A model generated the notes under the pieces. That model was not told the DNA's origin. It did no database searches and was given only the letters and a program-made list of their open reading frames with translations. Below, in pieces: positions 24,031 through 32,348 of a stretch of DNA of 52,132 nt (position 1 is the stretch's first letter; every line of letters starts with the position of its first letter). Location: NCBI GenBank assembly GCA_001872455.1, contig MNXJ01000001.1, positions 1 to 52,132 of the forward strand, given 5' to 3'. The translations under genes were made by a program, and so were the position numbers. Source of the stretch: Anaerolineae bacterium CG2_30_57_67 (GTDB lineage: Bacteria > Chloroflexota > Anaerolineae > Anaerolineales > Villigracilaceae).

Positions 24031-25395
24031 TTAGGGCGTGGGTGTGATGACCAGGTTGAGTTGTACCCAGCCTTCGATGATTTGCGTGGTGGTGTTAACG
24101 CGCACATGAATCCAGATGGTGCCGCTGGCGGTGGTGACCGGCGCATCGGGCAAGATTTCGACCAGATAGCCGTTTTGAATGGTGGTGATGGCCGGACCGT
24201 CCGGCGTTTGGCGAATGACGGCGCCATCGCCGCGCGATTGAATCTTCCCATAAGCGGGCGTGGGCATGGTGGTAATGGTGGCTTTCGGGGTGGATGTCGC
24301 CGCTAAAACGGTGGGCGCTGGCGGGGTGGACGTTGCCAAGGCGAGGGAAATCTTTGGCGTAAGCGTTGGCAGGCTGACGGTGGCGGGTGGAGTGACGAGG
24401 GCCGCTTGGGCGCTGGCTGCGGCCTGTCGGGCAAGAACCGTTCCCAACCCGGCGATTCCCCCAATCAGCACCAAACTGACGACTATCGCGCCCGCGCCCC
24501 AGATGTAGCCGGAAGGCTCAATCGGGCGAAAACGCATGTAGTAGAAAACAGCCAGCGCCAGTAAGAGTGCCAACGCCAGATGCACCAAAAAAATCAGCAA
24601 GGCTTGCGGAAAAATGCCTTCGACACCGTTGCCAATGCCGAAACCGGCGGCGCTGATGGGCAGATAAAGTGCGTAAGAAAGCATCAGCCCGGGCAAAACA
24701 GGTTTTTCTTCACTCTGGATAAAGGTGATAACGAAAATCACTGCGCCTACGGCCAACAGGAGCAGGTCGGGCCACCACAGGCTGGCATGCCGGTGCGCCT
24801 CGCTGAAGGTCAACGGCAGGAAAAGACGTGACGCTAGCCCGGCCAACATGCCAATCAGCAGGATGATGAGCAGTGATGTGAACAGCCCGCCCAGGGTTTG
24901 GCCGAGATAACGCGCTTCTCCAACCGCGAGGGCGAGCGCCGCGCCAATCCAGGGGGTGAGCAGCGGCGCGGCGAGGATGCCAAAAAAGAGAATAGCGGGT
25001 GAATCGAGCAGGTACCCTGCGCCCAGCAAAGCCCCGGCGACGATGGAAAAGACGAAGTAGTCGAAAGTGGGGGTGGCGCGGCGCGCCAGATTCTCCAGCC
25101 GGTCGGCGATTTCGTCTTCGGCGGGGCGGGCGACAACCGGTCGGCGCCCGCGGCGGCGGCGGGTGGGGCTGGTGTCGCCGATGGAAAGAGGCGTGAATCC
25201 AAGGTCGCTGAGTTCTGTCTCGGTGGGGCGGGCGCTGAAATCAAATTGCGGCGTTTCGCCCGTATCTAGGACAGAAAAACCATCGCCATTTTCCCTGTTG
25301 GAGAGGTCATCCGCCGGCGGAGGTGAGTCATTCTGTCCAGCGTCAGGCTGCGGATCTGAATTTTTGGGCAAGTTGTTTCCTTCAAAATCGTTCAT
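24031..25395 (-). CDS. DUF389-like membrane protein fused to a C-terminal SH3-like domain
   Basis: A protein of about 454 residues. The N-terminal 110 residues are acidic, then Arg-rich (RRRRGRRP). A membrane region of seven to nine helices follows, including LDSPAILFFGILAAPLLTPW, which resembles the core motif of DUF389 membrane proteins. A Thr/Pro linker leads to a 65-residue SH3-like domain (GDGAVIRQTPDG, IWIHVRVN, IEGWVQ) of the bacterial SH3b type, which usually binds cell-wall peptides. The start at 25395 (MNDFEGNNLP) is a choice; an in-frame ATG at 25461 would add 22 residues, and neither has a good ribosome-binding site. Confidence 0.7.
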   Translation of the reverse strand: MNDFEGNNLPKNSDPQPDAGQNDSPPPADDLSNRENGDGFSVLDTGETPQFDFSARPTETELSDLGFTPLSIGDTSPTRRRRGRRPVVARPAEDEIADRLENLARRATPTFDYFVFSIVAGALLGAGYLLDSPAILFFGILAAPLLTPWIGAALALAVGEARYLGQTLGGLFTSLLIILLIGMLAGLASRLFLPLTFSEAHRHASLWWPDLLLLAVGAVIFVITFIQSEEKPVLPGLMLSYALYLPISAAGFGIGNGVEGIFPQALLIFLVHLALALLLALAVFYYMRFRPIEPSGYIWGAGAIVVSLVLIGGIAGLGTVLARQAAASAQAALVTPPATVSLPTLTPKISLALATSTPPAPTVLAATSTPKATITTMPTPAYGKIQSRGDGAVIRQTPDGPAITTIQNGYLVEILPDAPVTTASGTIWIHVRVNTTTQIIEGWVQLNLVITPTP

Positions 25396-25512
25396 GGGCG
25401 TAGGCTCGCGATTTGTGACAGTTGATTTTAGAATAACACCGTTTTGTTGTCCTGGTGGCATCTGGCAGATTGCGTTTGCTTTGGGGATGTCGAATGCAAC
25501 TGCGGTAAGTGA

Positions 25513-25644
25513 TTATAACAGGGCAATTTGGAGCAGTACCACCATTCCGGTGCTGCTGCGCTGAACGGAACGCAACACGTGCCAAGCATAAAAGAAAAAC
25601 CCCAGAAAGATGAGCGAAAACGTGCTATAAGGAATTTCTGACAT
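25513..25644 (-). CDS. 43-aa single-helix membrane microprotein
   Basis: Reads MSEIPYSTFSLIFLGFFFYA followed by WHVLRSVQRSSTG and a second hydrophobic end MVVLLQIALL. A Shine-Dalgarno GGAG, overlapping the stop region of the M42 peptidase gene, lies 7 bases before the ATG, and the gap between the two genes is 4 bases. That placement and a hydrophobic helix with a basic flank support a real small gene translated with the peptidase. Family and function are unknown. Confidence 0.55.
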   Translation of the reverse strand: MSEIPYSTFSLIFLGFFFYAWHVLRSVQRSSTGMVVLLQIALL

Positions 25645-25648
25645 AGAT

Positions 25649-26698
25649 TTACTCCGTCAGCAGGTAGGCCATCAGCCAGCGCGAGGTGGCTTCCAGCGCC
25701 TCGGTGTGGGTACGTTCGTAGTTGTGCGAGGCATCCACGCCGGGGCCAATCAGCGCCACCGCCGCATCGCCGCCCGCGTGCCAGAAGGCTTCACCGTCCG
25801 AGCCGTAGTTGGGATAAATATCAATTTTATGGGGGATGGAATAGGTTTGCGCCAGCGCCCGCAGTTTGGTGCTCAGCCCCTGATGATACGTTCCGCCCGA
25901 ATCTTTGACGCACAGCGTGGCGTGATACTCGTCCGATTCTTGCCCGTCACCGACGGCGGCCATGTCCACCGTCACCAATTCGGTGACCTCCGCCGGAATG
26001 CCCGCGGACGCGCCGTGACCAACTTCCTCATAATTGCTGATGAACAAATAGGTGGTTTGGGCTGGTTTCAGCCCGGCATCGCTCACCGTGCGGACGGCGG
26101 CCAGAATGTTGGCAACGCAGGCTTTGTCGTCCAAAAAACGGGAGCGCACAAACCCGTTGACAATTTCGGTGCGCGTATCGAAGGCGACAAAATCGCCCAC
26201 CTGAATGCCGAGGGCGCGGGTTTCAGCGGCGCTTTGCGCGCGCGCGTCGAGACGCACTTCCATGTTGCTTTCTTCGCGGCGCGTCTCATTGGAGGCGGCT
26301 CCGTAAACGTGGCCGGAGGCTTTGTGGAACATGTACGCGCCGCGCACTTTTTCGCCGCTGGCAGTGAAGACCCAGCAGCCTTCGGTTTCGACGCCGTTCA
26401 GCACCAGCCCACCGATGCGGGTCAGTTTGAGACGACCATCCGGCAAAATTTCTTTGACCATCGCGCCGAGCGTATCCACATGCGCCGTCAGGGCGCGCGG
26501 CGCGTCGTCTTTGACGCCCTGCCAGCGGGCCACCAGCGCTCCCTTGCGGGTACGTTGAAATGTCAGGCCGGGAAACTGCGCCAGTTCGCGCTGCGTCAGG
26601 TCAATCGCGGCGGCGGCGAATCCCGTCGGCGAGGGTGTATTCAGCAGGCGGGTGAGAAAATCGAGCAGGTAGGAGGTGGAGAGGGGAGGGAGAGTCAT
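25649..26698 (-). CDS. M42-family metallo-aminopeptidase
   Basis: A 349-residue cytoplasmic enzyme of the M42 (glutamyl aminopeptidase/cellulase M) family that trims peptides using two metal ions. Visible ligands are the His and Asp in ALTAHVDTLGAMV, the Asp in RFLDDKACVANIL, the Glu pair in YEEVGHGAS (catalytic base and ligand), the Asp in VTVDMAAVGD, and the His in NYERTHTEAL near the C-terminus. The start at 26698 (MTLPPLSTSYLLDFL) has a purine-rich GGGAGGGAGA in front. The frame can be extended upstream to 26824, but that stretch is translated heptanucleotide repeat and is not credible. Confidence 0.88.
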   Translation of the reverse strand: MTLPPLSTSYLLDFLTRLLNTPSPTGFAAAAIDLTQRELAQFPGLTFQRTRKGALVARWQGVKDDAPRALTAHVDTLGAMVKEILPDGRLKLTRIGGLVLNGVETEGCWVFTASGEKVRGAYMFHKASGHVYGAASNETRREESNMEVRLDARAQSAAETRALGIQVGDFVAFDTRTEIVNGFVRSRFLDDKACVANILAAVRTVSDAGLKPAQTTYLFISNYEEVGHGASAGIPAEVTELVTVDMAAVGDGQESDEYHATLCVKDSGGTYHQGLSTKLRALAQTYSIPHKIDIYPNYGSDGEAFWHAGGDAAVALIGPGVDASHNYERTHTEALEATSRWLMAYLLTE

Positions 26699-26705
26699 AG
26701 ATATC

Positions 26706-26808
26706 CAGTGAACAGTGAGCAGTGAGCAGTGAGCAGTAATCAGTGAATTGTCAATATAGCTGATAACTGACAACTGACAACTGGTAACTGACAACCGGCT
26801 ACCGACAC
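26706..26808. repeat. Heptanucleotide tandem-repeat tract
   Basis: AGTGAGC units (with AGTAATC and AGTGAAT variants) run at 26706-26746, and ACTGACA units (with ACTGGTA and ACCGACA variants) at 26763-26808. The period is seven bases, like the short tandemly repeated repetitive (STRR) sequences of cyanobacteria. The tract fills the gap between the thioesterase and the peptidase and supplies the thioesterase stop codon. Confidence 0.8.
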
Positions 26809-27230
26809 CCGTCAAACGCGCCAATTTTCTCGCGCCATTCGGCAGGGACGGGGACGGTTTTTCCAGTGTGGTAATCGTAGGTCACCAGCACAATTTCGGC
26901 GCGCGCCATTTCTTCGCCGCTTTCGGCGTTGAAGAGGCTGTTCAGCACCGTCATGGATTTGTTGCCGATGCGGCTGGTTTTGACGCCCACCGTCACCGGC
27001 GTCTGCCAGGTGACCGGCGCCAAAAACGTCAGATGAACATCCGCCAAAATAATGCCGATGTCGTCAAACGATTGTTCGCGCCGGAACAGGCCCAAATGCA
27101 GTAGGTAGTGGATGCGCGCCTGCTCGAAAAACGTCAGATATTTGGCGTTATTCATGTGACCCTGTGCGTCAATATCGGCATAGCGCACTTCGATGGGGTG
27201 ATAAAAGTTGAATTCGGTCATGGCCGCCAT
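26799..27230 (-). CDS. Acyl-CoA thioesterase, 4HBT (YbgC/FadM-like) family
   Basis: A 143-residue hot-dog-fold enzyme that hydrolyses acyl-CoA thioesters in the cytoplasm. The catalytic region VRYADIDAQGHMNNAKYLTF, with Asp in the DxDxxGH motif and Asn after it, is the 4HBT hallmark. The start at 27230 (MAAMTEFNFYHPI) has GGAGG at 9 bases. The last codons (CR-stop) lie in the heptanucleotide repeat, so the native C-terminus may have been replaced by repeat sequence. Acyl specificity cannot be told from sequence. Confidence 0.88.
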   Translation of the reverse strand: MAAMTEFNFYHPIEVRYADIDAQGHMNNAKYLTFFEQARIHYLLHLGLFRREQSFDDIGIILADVHLTFLAPVTWQTPVTVGVKTSRIGNKSMTVLNSLFNAESGEEMARAEIVLVTYDYHTGKTVPVPAEWREKIGAFDGCR

Positions 27231-27283
27231 TATACTTGCCCTCCCACGCATCGGGTATAATCCCCTCTCGTTAATTCCTTCCT

Positions 27284-28429
27284 ATGAAAATACTGACCGT
27301 TCTCACCTACTACCGCCCGCACACCTCCGGGCTGACGATTTACGCCGAGCGGCTGGCCGAAGCCTTCGCCCGGCGCGGCCACCAGGTGACGGTGCTGACC
27401 GCGCACTTCGACCCGGCCACCCCGCGCGAAGAAACCCGCAACGGCGTCAGAATTATCCGCGCGCCAGTTTTGCTGCGCGTCAGCAAAGGCGTCATCATGC
27501 CCACGCTGGGCTGGTTGGCCTGGAAATACGTCGCCGAAAATGACGTGGTGCAGTTGCACCTGCCCCAATTTGATGCGCCCGGTTTCGCCGCCCGCGCCCG
27601 CCTGCTGGGCAAAAAAACCATTCTCACCTACCATTGTGACATTCAACTGCCGCCGGGATTCTTCAACCGCGTGGTCAATGCGGTGGTTGATTTTCAAAAT
27701 CACATGGCCGGAATGCTGGCAGACCACATCGTCACCTACACCCAAGATTACGCCGACCACTCGGCCTACCTCGCCCATTACCGCCACAAATTAACGCCCA
27801 TTCTGCCGCCGGTGGTTTTGCCGCCCGCCGAAGAACAGGCCACGCGCGACTTTTTCAATGAACACGTTGGCGAAAACCGCCCGATTATCGGCATGGCCGC
27901 GCGCTTCGCCGCCGAAAAAGGCGTGGAAATTCTGCTCGACGCGCTCCCCGCCATTTTGCAGAAATACCCCAAAGCGCGCGTACTCTTCGCCGGACAGCAC
28001 CAAAACGTTCTTGGCGAAAAAGCCTACGCCGCGCGTCTCCAGCCCAAAATCCGGGCGTATGAAGATTCCGGCCACTGGCAATGGCTCGGCGTGCTGAATC
28101 CGACTCAGATGGCGGCTTTTTATCCCAATCTGAACGCGCTGGTCGTCCCCAGCCTGAATTCCACCGAAGCCTTTGGCCTGGTGCAAATCGAAGCCATGCT
28201 CAACGGCGTACCCTGTGTGGCCTCGGCCCTGCCGGGCGTGCGCCGCCCGGTGCAAATGACCGGCATGGGCAAAGTCGCCCCGATTGGCGATTCTGCCGCC
28301 CTGGCCCAGGCGCTGCTGGAAATTTTCGCCGCCCCGGCCAACTTCCACCGCGACCCCGCCGAAATCGCCCGCCCCTACGACCCCGACGCCGTCGCCGCTG
28401 CATATGAAGAAATGATGAATGCAAAATAA
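27284..28429 (+). CDS. GT4-family glycosyltransferase
   Basis: A 381-residue retaining GT-B enzyme, cytoplasmic or membrane-associated, that adds a sugar from a nucleotide-sugar. The N-terminal Rossmann domain starts MKILTVLTYYRPHTSGLTIY, and the C-terminal domain has GMAARFAAEKGVEILLDAL and the EX7E pair in TEAFGLVQIEAML (about residue 297). A TATAAT box at 27256-27261 lies 23 bases before the ATG, overlapping the start region of the divergent thioesterase. It is the first gene of the cluster that continues to 40108. Confidence 0.9.
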   Translation: MKILTVLTYYRPHTSGLTIYAERLAEAFARRGHQVTVLTAHFDPATPREETRNGVRIIRAPVLLRVSKGVIMPTLGWLAWKYVAENDVVQLHLPQFDAPGFAARARLLGKKTILTYHCDIQLPPGFFNRVVNAVVDFQNHMAGMLADHIVTYTQDYADHSAYLAHYRHKLTPILPPVVLPPAEEQATRDFFNEHVGENRPIIGMAARFAAEKGVEILLDALPAILQKYPKARVLFAGQHQNVLGEKAYAARLQPKIRAYEDSGHWQWLGVLNPTQMAAFYPNLNALVVPSLNSTEAFGLVQIEAMLNGVPCVASALPGVRRPVQMTGMGKVAPIGDSAALAQALLEIFAAPANFHRDPAEIARPYDPDAVAAAYEEMMNAK

Positions 28430-28443
28430 ATGCAGAATGATGA

Positions 28444-29268
28444 ATGATGAAAAAACAACTGACAACTGACAACCCCCAACCCGCAACCAACAAAGACTTT
28501 CTTCGCCTGCAAGTGCAAGACCTGCCCTACTTCCGCGCCCTGCTGCGCGCGGTGGAATCTTCCTATTACCAGGAAATTAATCTGCCCGCCCCCACGCTGG
28601 ATGTCGGCTGCGGCGACGGGCATTTCACCCAACTGACCTTTGACCGCCCACTGGATGTTGGCCTCGACCCCTGGGAAGGCCCCATCCGCGAGGCCGGAAC
28701 GCGCGGCGTCTACCGCCTGCTGACGCGCGCCGACGGCGGCGACATGCCCTACCCCGACGCCTGTTTTGCCAGCGCCATCAGCAACTCGGTGCTCGAACAC
28801 ATTCCGCAGGTGGAAGCCGTGCTGGCAGAAACCGCGCGCGTGCTGAAACCGGGCGCAATTTTCGCCTTTTGCGTGCCCAACGACCGCTTCAACCCCACCC
28901 TTTCGGTGGCGCGCGCCCTCGACCGGCTCGGCCTGCGCGGGCTGGCAAACGCCTACCGCAAATTTTTCACCGTCATCTCGCGCCACGTCCACATGGACGA
29001 CCCCCAAACCTGGCAAAACCGCCTCGAAAAAGCCGGTTTCCGCCTCGAAAAATACTGGCATTACTTCCCGCCGCGCGCCCAGGCCGTGCTGGAGTGGGGA
29101 CACTATTTCGGCCTGCCATCACTCATCAGCCGCAAATTGTTTGGGCGCTGGATTTTGGTGCAAAGCGATTGGAATCTCAACGGGCTGACAGCGCTGCTGC
29201 GCCCCTACGCCGATAACTCCCCCACGCCCGATGGGGTTTACACCTTCTACATCGCGCGCCGGGTGTAG
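28444..29268 (+). CDS. Class I SAM-dependent methyltransferase
   Basis: A 274-residue methyltransferase. Motif I is LDVGCGDGHFTQLTF (about residues 51-65), with DVGLDPWEGP as the acidic strand 2 and NSVLEHIPQVEAVLAETARV as the post-motif region of Methyltransf_11-type enzymes. It probably methylates a sugar or polyprenyl-linked glycan, given its neighbours. The first 16 residues (MMKKQLTTDNPQPATN) are encoded by ACTGACA heptanucleotide repeats, so either the start has been extended by the repeat or the true start is lost. No clear ribosome-binding site. Confidence 0.85.
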   Translation: MMKKQLTTDNPQPATNKDFLRLQVQDLPYFRALLRAVESSYYQEINLPAPTLDVGCGDGHFTQLTFDRPLDVGLDPWEGPIREAGTRGVYRLLTRADGGDMPYPDACFASAISNSVLEHIPQVEAVLAETARVLKPGAIFAFCVPNDRFNPTLSVARALDRLGLRGLANAYRKFFTVISRHVHMDDPQTWQNRLEKAGFRLEKYWHYFPPRAQAVLEWGHYFGLPSLISRKLFGRWILVQSDWNLNGLTALLRPYADNSPTPDGVYTFYIARRV

Positions 29269-29300
29269 CCTCGGACGTGGCCGCGTGCCGCAAACCCACC

Positions 29301-30095
29301 ATGCAAAAACTGGTCTACTACCTCGTTTCCATCGTCAAAATCTTGTTCGGCTTTCAACGCCCCTGGCAGGTTTTCTGGCTGATGGCGCAGCGGCGCAAAT
29401 TTTCGGCGCGTCCCATTCGCCTGCGCGAGGGAACCATTTTCAACGTGCGCTCGCGCATGGATATTTGGAGCATCAAAAAAACCTGGCTCGACCGCATCTA
29501 CCAGCGCTACGGCTTTGAAATTCAGCCGGAATGGTGCGTGCTGGATGTCGGCGCCGCCCCCGGCGACTTCGCCATTTTCGCCGCCCGCGCCGCCAACAGC
29601 CGCGTGCTCGCCGTCGAACCCTTCCCCGAATCGTTTGCCCTGCTCAACGAAAATCTGACGCTCAACCACGTCAAAAACGCGCAGACGCTGGAAACCGCCC
29701 TCGGCAAACAAGGCGGCACGCTCAAGATGGATATTGCCAGCGGCGAACCGGTCAAATTTACCAGCCGCGAGGGCAGCGACAGCCCCGAAGCAGGCGCCGT
29801 GACCGTGTTCGCCATCTCACTGGCCGAACTGCTCGAAAAACAATCCATCCGCAGCTGCGACCTGCTCAAACTGGACTGCGAAGGCGCCGAATATGACATT
29901 CTCTTACCGGCCAGCGCCGAAACGCTGGCGCGCATCCAGCGCATCGTGCTCGAATATCACGACAACCGCCCGCCGCACCAGCACGCCGAACTGACCGCCC
30001 TGCTGCAAGCCAACGGCTTTCAGACGCAAACCTTCCCCAACCCGGCGCATTCCCATCTCGGCTACTTGCGCGCCGAACAAACGCCAAAGGCCTGA
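29301..30095 (+). CDS. FkbM-family methyltransferase
   Basis: A 264-residue SAM-dependent O-methyltransferase of the FkbM type. Motif I is VLDVGAAPGDFAIFAARAA (about 78-96), and the FkbM signature CDLLKLDCEGAEYDILLPAS is near 185-204. The start at 29301 (MQKLVYYLVSIVKILFGF) is an ATG with a short hydrophobic beginning; GTG 29277 is possible. FkbM enzymes often methylate sugars in surface glycans, which fits between the GT4 enzyme and the GT39 protein. Two methyltransferases in a row suggest a multiply methylated sugar. Confidence 0.88.
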   Translation: MQKLVYYLVSIVKILFGFQRPWQVFWLMAQRRKFSARPIRLREGTIFNVRSRMDIWSIKKTWLDRIYQRYGFEIQPEWCVLDVGAAPGDFAIFAARAANSRVLAVEPFPESFALLNENLTLNHVKNAQTLETALGKQGGTLKMDIASGEPVKFTSREGSDSPEAGAVTVFAISLAELLEKQSIRSCDLLKLDCEGAEYDILLPASAETLARIQRIVLEYHDNRPPHQHAELTALLQANGFQTQTFPNPAHSHLGYLRAEQTPKA

Positions 30096-30097
30096 CC

Positions 30098-32275
30098 ATG
30101 CCCGAAGAACCCAGTGTTTTGGATTACGTCAACGCCCAACGACGCTACTGGAAAAATCGCCTGCTGAGGCGCGCCACAGCCAGCGACGCGCCCAGCCTCG
30201 GGCTGAATTCCGAATCCGCTGAGGCGGAAGCGCCAGAGATGGAACTTTCCACCCCGGCGGCGGAGTTTTCCTTCCGGCTGGCGACTCTGCCCTGGCGGCC
30301 GCTCGCCATTTTGGCGCTGGCGCTCACCGGCCAGGTTTTCTTCGAGCCGCCGCACCCCGCCCCCATCGCGGCGGTGGCTTTTTATCTGCTGGCATTTTTT
30401 CTGCTGCTGTGGGTCTTGTGGAAAAAAGAAGTGCCGCTCGCCCCGCTCCCGCCGCAGGAAGAGCGCGCCGATCCCGGCGAATTGCGCCGCCGCGCCAGCC
30501 TGGCCGGAATCACGCTGGCGGTGGGCGCTTTTTTGCTCTTTGGCGGCGGAAATTTCAACCCGCTCAATCTGACGCTCTGGCTGGCGGGCATCGCCCTGCT
30601 GACGGTTGGCGTCTGGCGCGGTGAATTTGACCTGCCGGGGCAGTTCGCCCGCCTGCGCGATTTCGTCACCCGCCGCGAATGGACGCTGCGCCTCTCGCGC
30701 TGGACGATTCTCCTGCTGGCGGTGACGGCGCTGGCGCTTTTCTTCCGCCTCTACCGGCTGGCGGGCATTCCTGCCGAACCCATCAGCGACCACGCCGAAA
30801 AGTTGTTCGACATCAACGACATTCTCAACGGAAATTTTCCCATTTTCTTCCCGCGCAACACGGGTCGCGAATTTTTTCAGATGTACTGGACGGTTTTCGT
30901 CCTGAAAGTTTTTCAAATCGGCGCTTCGTTTTTCTCGCTCAAACTTGGCACGGCGCTGATTGGGCTGCTGACCCTGCCGTATGTCTACCTGTTCGGCAAG
31001 GAAATTGGCGGCAAACGGGTGGCGCTGCTGGCGCTGATTTTTACCGCTTTCGCCTACTGGCCGAATGTCATCTCGCGCGTCGGATTGCGTTTTCCGCTTT
31101 ACCCGCTTTTCACAGCGCCGGTCTTGTTTCATCTCGTGCGCGGATTGCGCACGCAGAACCGCAACGATTTTATTCTGGCCGGGCTGTTTTTGGGGCTGGG
31201 GCTGAATGGTTACAGCCCCTACCGGATTGTGCCTTTTTTGGTGGTGCTTGGCGTGGGCCTGTTCATCCTTCATCAGCGCTCCATTCTGCTTAAAAAGCAA
31301 GCCGTCATTCTGCTGGCGCTGACAAGTTTTTTCGCCTTGCTGGTTTTTCTGCCGCTGCTGCGCTACACACTGGAACAACCAGACTATGTTTTCATCCGCA
31401 CGTTGACGCGCATGGGCGAAACCGAGCGCCCCTACCCTGGCAATCCGCTGGAGATTTTCGCGCAGAACAATTGGCGCGCGGCGCAAATGTTCAACATCAA
31501 CAACAACGATGTCTGGCTGAACTCGGTCATGAACCGCCCGGCGCTGGATATTGTTTCGGGGGCGTTGTTTGTGCTGGGGCTTTGGCTGGTAGTGGCGCGC
31601 TATCTCCGTCAGCGCGACTGGCGCGATTTGTTTTTGCTGCTCAGCCTGCCGGTGCTGATGCTCCCCTCGACGCTTTCGCTGGCCTTTCCGGTGGAGAATC
31701 CATCCATCAACCGGGCGGGCGGCGTGTACATCATCGTTTTTGTGCTGGTTGCCCTGGCGCTGGAAGCCATCATGGCGCAGCTACGCAGCACTGGCTGGCG
31801 CGGCTTGGCGTTCGGGCTGACGGCCTGCCTGCTGCTCTGGTCTGGTGCGCAAAATTATGACCTAGTTTTCAACCAGTATGACCTGCAAATTCGCTACAGC
31901 AACTGGAATTACAGCGACCTGGCGCGTGTGGCCGAGGCTTTCACCGAGGCCGGTAACCCGCTGGGCAACGCCCGCGTGGTGGCGTTCCCCTACTGGGTGG
32001 ATACGCGCCTGGTGCCGGTGCTGCTCGGCCACCCGGAGGTTGACCTGACCGTCTGGCCGGAAGCTATTCCGGCAACGGCCAGCCTGCCCGGCAACAAACT
32101 TTTCCTGGTCAACGAAAACGACCAATCGGCGCTGAGCATTTTGCGGCAAACCTACCCCGGCGGACAGGTCAGTTTGTTCAGCCAGCCGCTGGGCAACAAA
32201 AACTTTTGGGTTTTCTCCGTTCCGGCGCAGAATTTTGCCCCGGCCAATAATTCGCTGCAGCCGATTGCGCCGTAA
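30098..32275 (+). CDS. GT39-type membrane glycosyltransferase, 725 aa
   Basis: A polytopic protein with about 13 helices. A soluble N-terminal 65 residues and two or three extra helices precede the GT-C core. The core begins with the external loop EPISDHAEKLFDINDILNGN (about residue 227), where Asp/Glu would be catalytic, and ends in a soluble part (AFPYWVDTRLVPVLLGHPEV) on the outer side. It lies 2 bases after the FkbM gene. It should transfer a polyprenyl-phosphate-linked sugar to a glycan or protein outside. Sugar and acceptor are unknown. Confidence 0.8.
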   Translation: MPEEPSVLDYVNAQRRYWKNRLLRRATASDAPSLGLNSESAEAEAPEMELSTPAAEFSFRLATLPWRPLAILALALTGQVFFEPPHPAPIAAVAFYLLAFFLLLWVLWKKEVPLAPLPPQEERADPGELRRRASLAGITLAVGAFLLFGGGNFNPLNLTLWLAGIALLTVGVWRGEFDLPGQFARLRDFVTRREWTLRLSRWTILLLAVTALALFFRLYRLAGIPAEPISDHAEKLFDINDILNGNFPIFFPRNTGREFFQMYWTVFVLKVFQIGASFFSLKLGTALIGLLTLPYVYLFGKEIGGKRVALLALIFTAFAYWPNVISRVGLRFPLYPLFTAPVLFHLVRGLRTQNRNDFILAGLFLGLGLNGYSPYRIVPFLVVLGVGLFILHQRSILLKKQAVILLALTSFFALLVFLPLLRYTLEQPDYVFIRTLTRMGETERPYPGNPLEIFAQNNWRAAQMFNINNNDVWLNSVMNRPALDIVSGALFVLGLWLVVARYLRQRDWRDLFLLLSLPVLMLPSTLSLAFPVENPSINRAGGVYIIVFVLVALALEAIMAQLRSTGWRGLAFGLTACLLLWSGAQNYDLVFNQYDLQIRYSNWNYSDLARVAEAFTEAGNPLGNARVVAFPYWVDTRLVPVLLGHPEVDLTVWPEAIPATASLPGNKLFLVNENDQSALSILRQTYPGGQVSLFSQPLGNKNFWVFSVPAQNFAPANNSLQPIAP

Positions 32276-32348
32276 CATCCGTTGCCGGTTGTCGGTTGCC
32301 AGTTATCAATTCTCTTTCCTACTCCCTAATTCCTAACTTTCGCATCCC

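Noticed and set aside
26699-26824. N-terminal extension of the M42 peptidase
   Set aside because: The residues come from heptanucleotide repeats and the ribosome-binding site favours 26698.
30062-31486. 474-codon open frame antisense to the GT39 gene
   Set aside because: Same reason: low-complexity Gln/Arg shadow of membrane helices.
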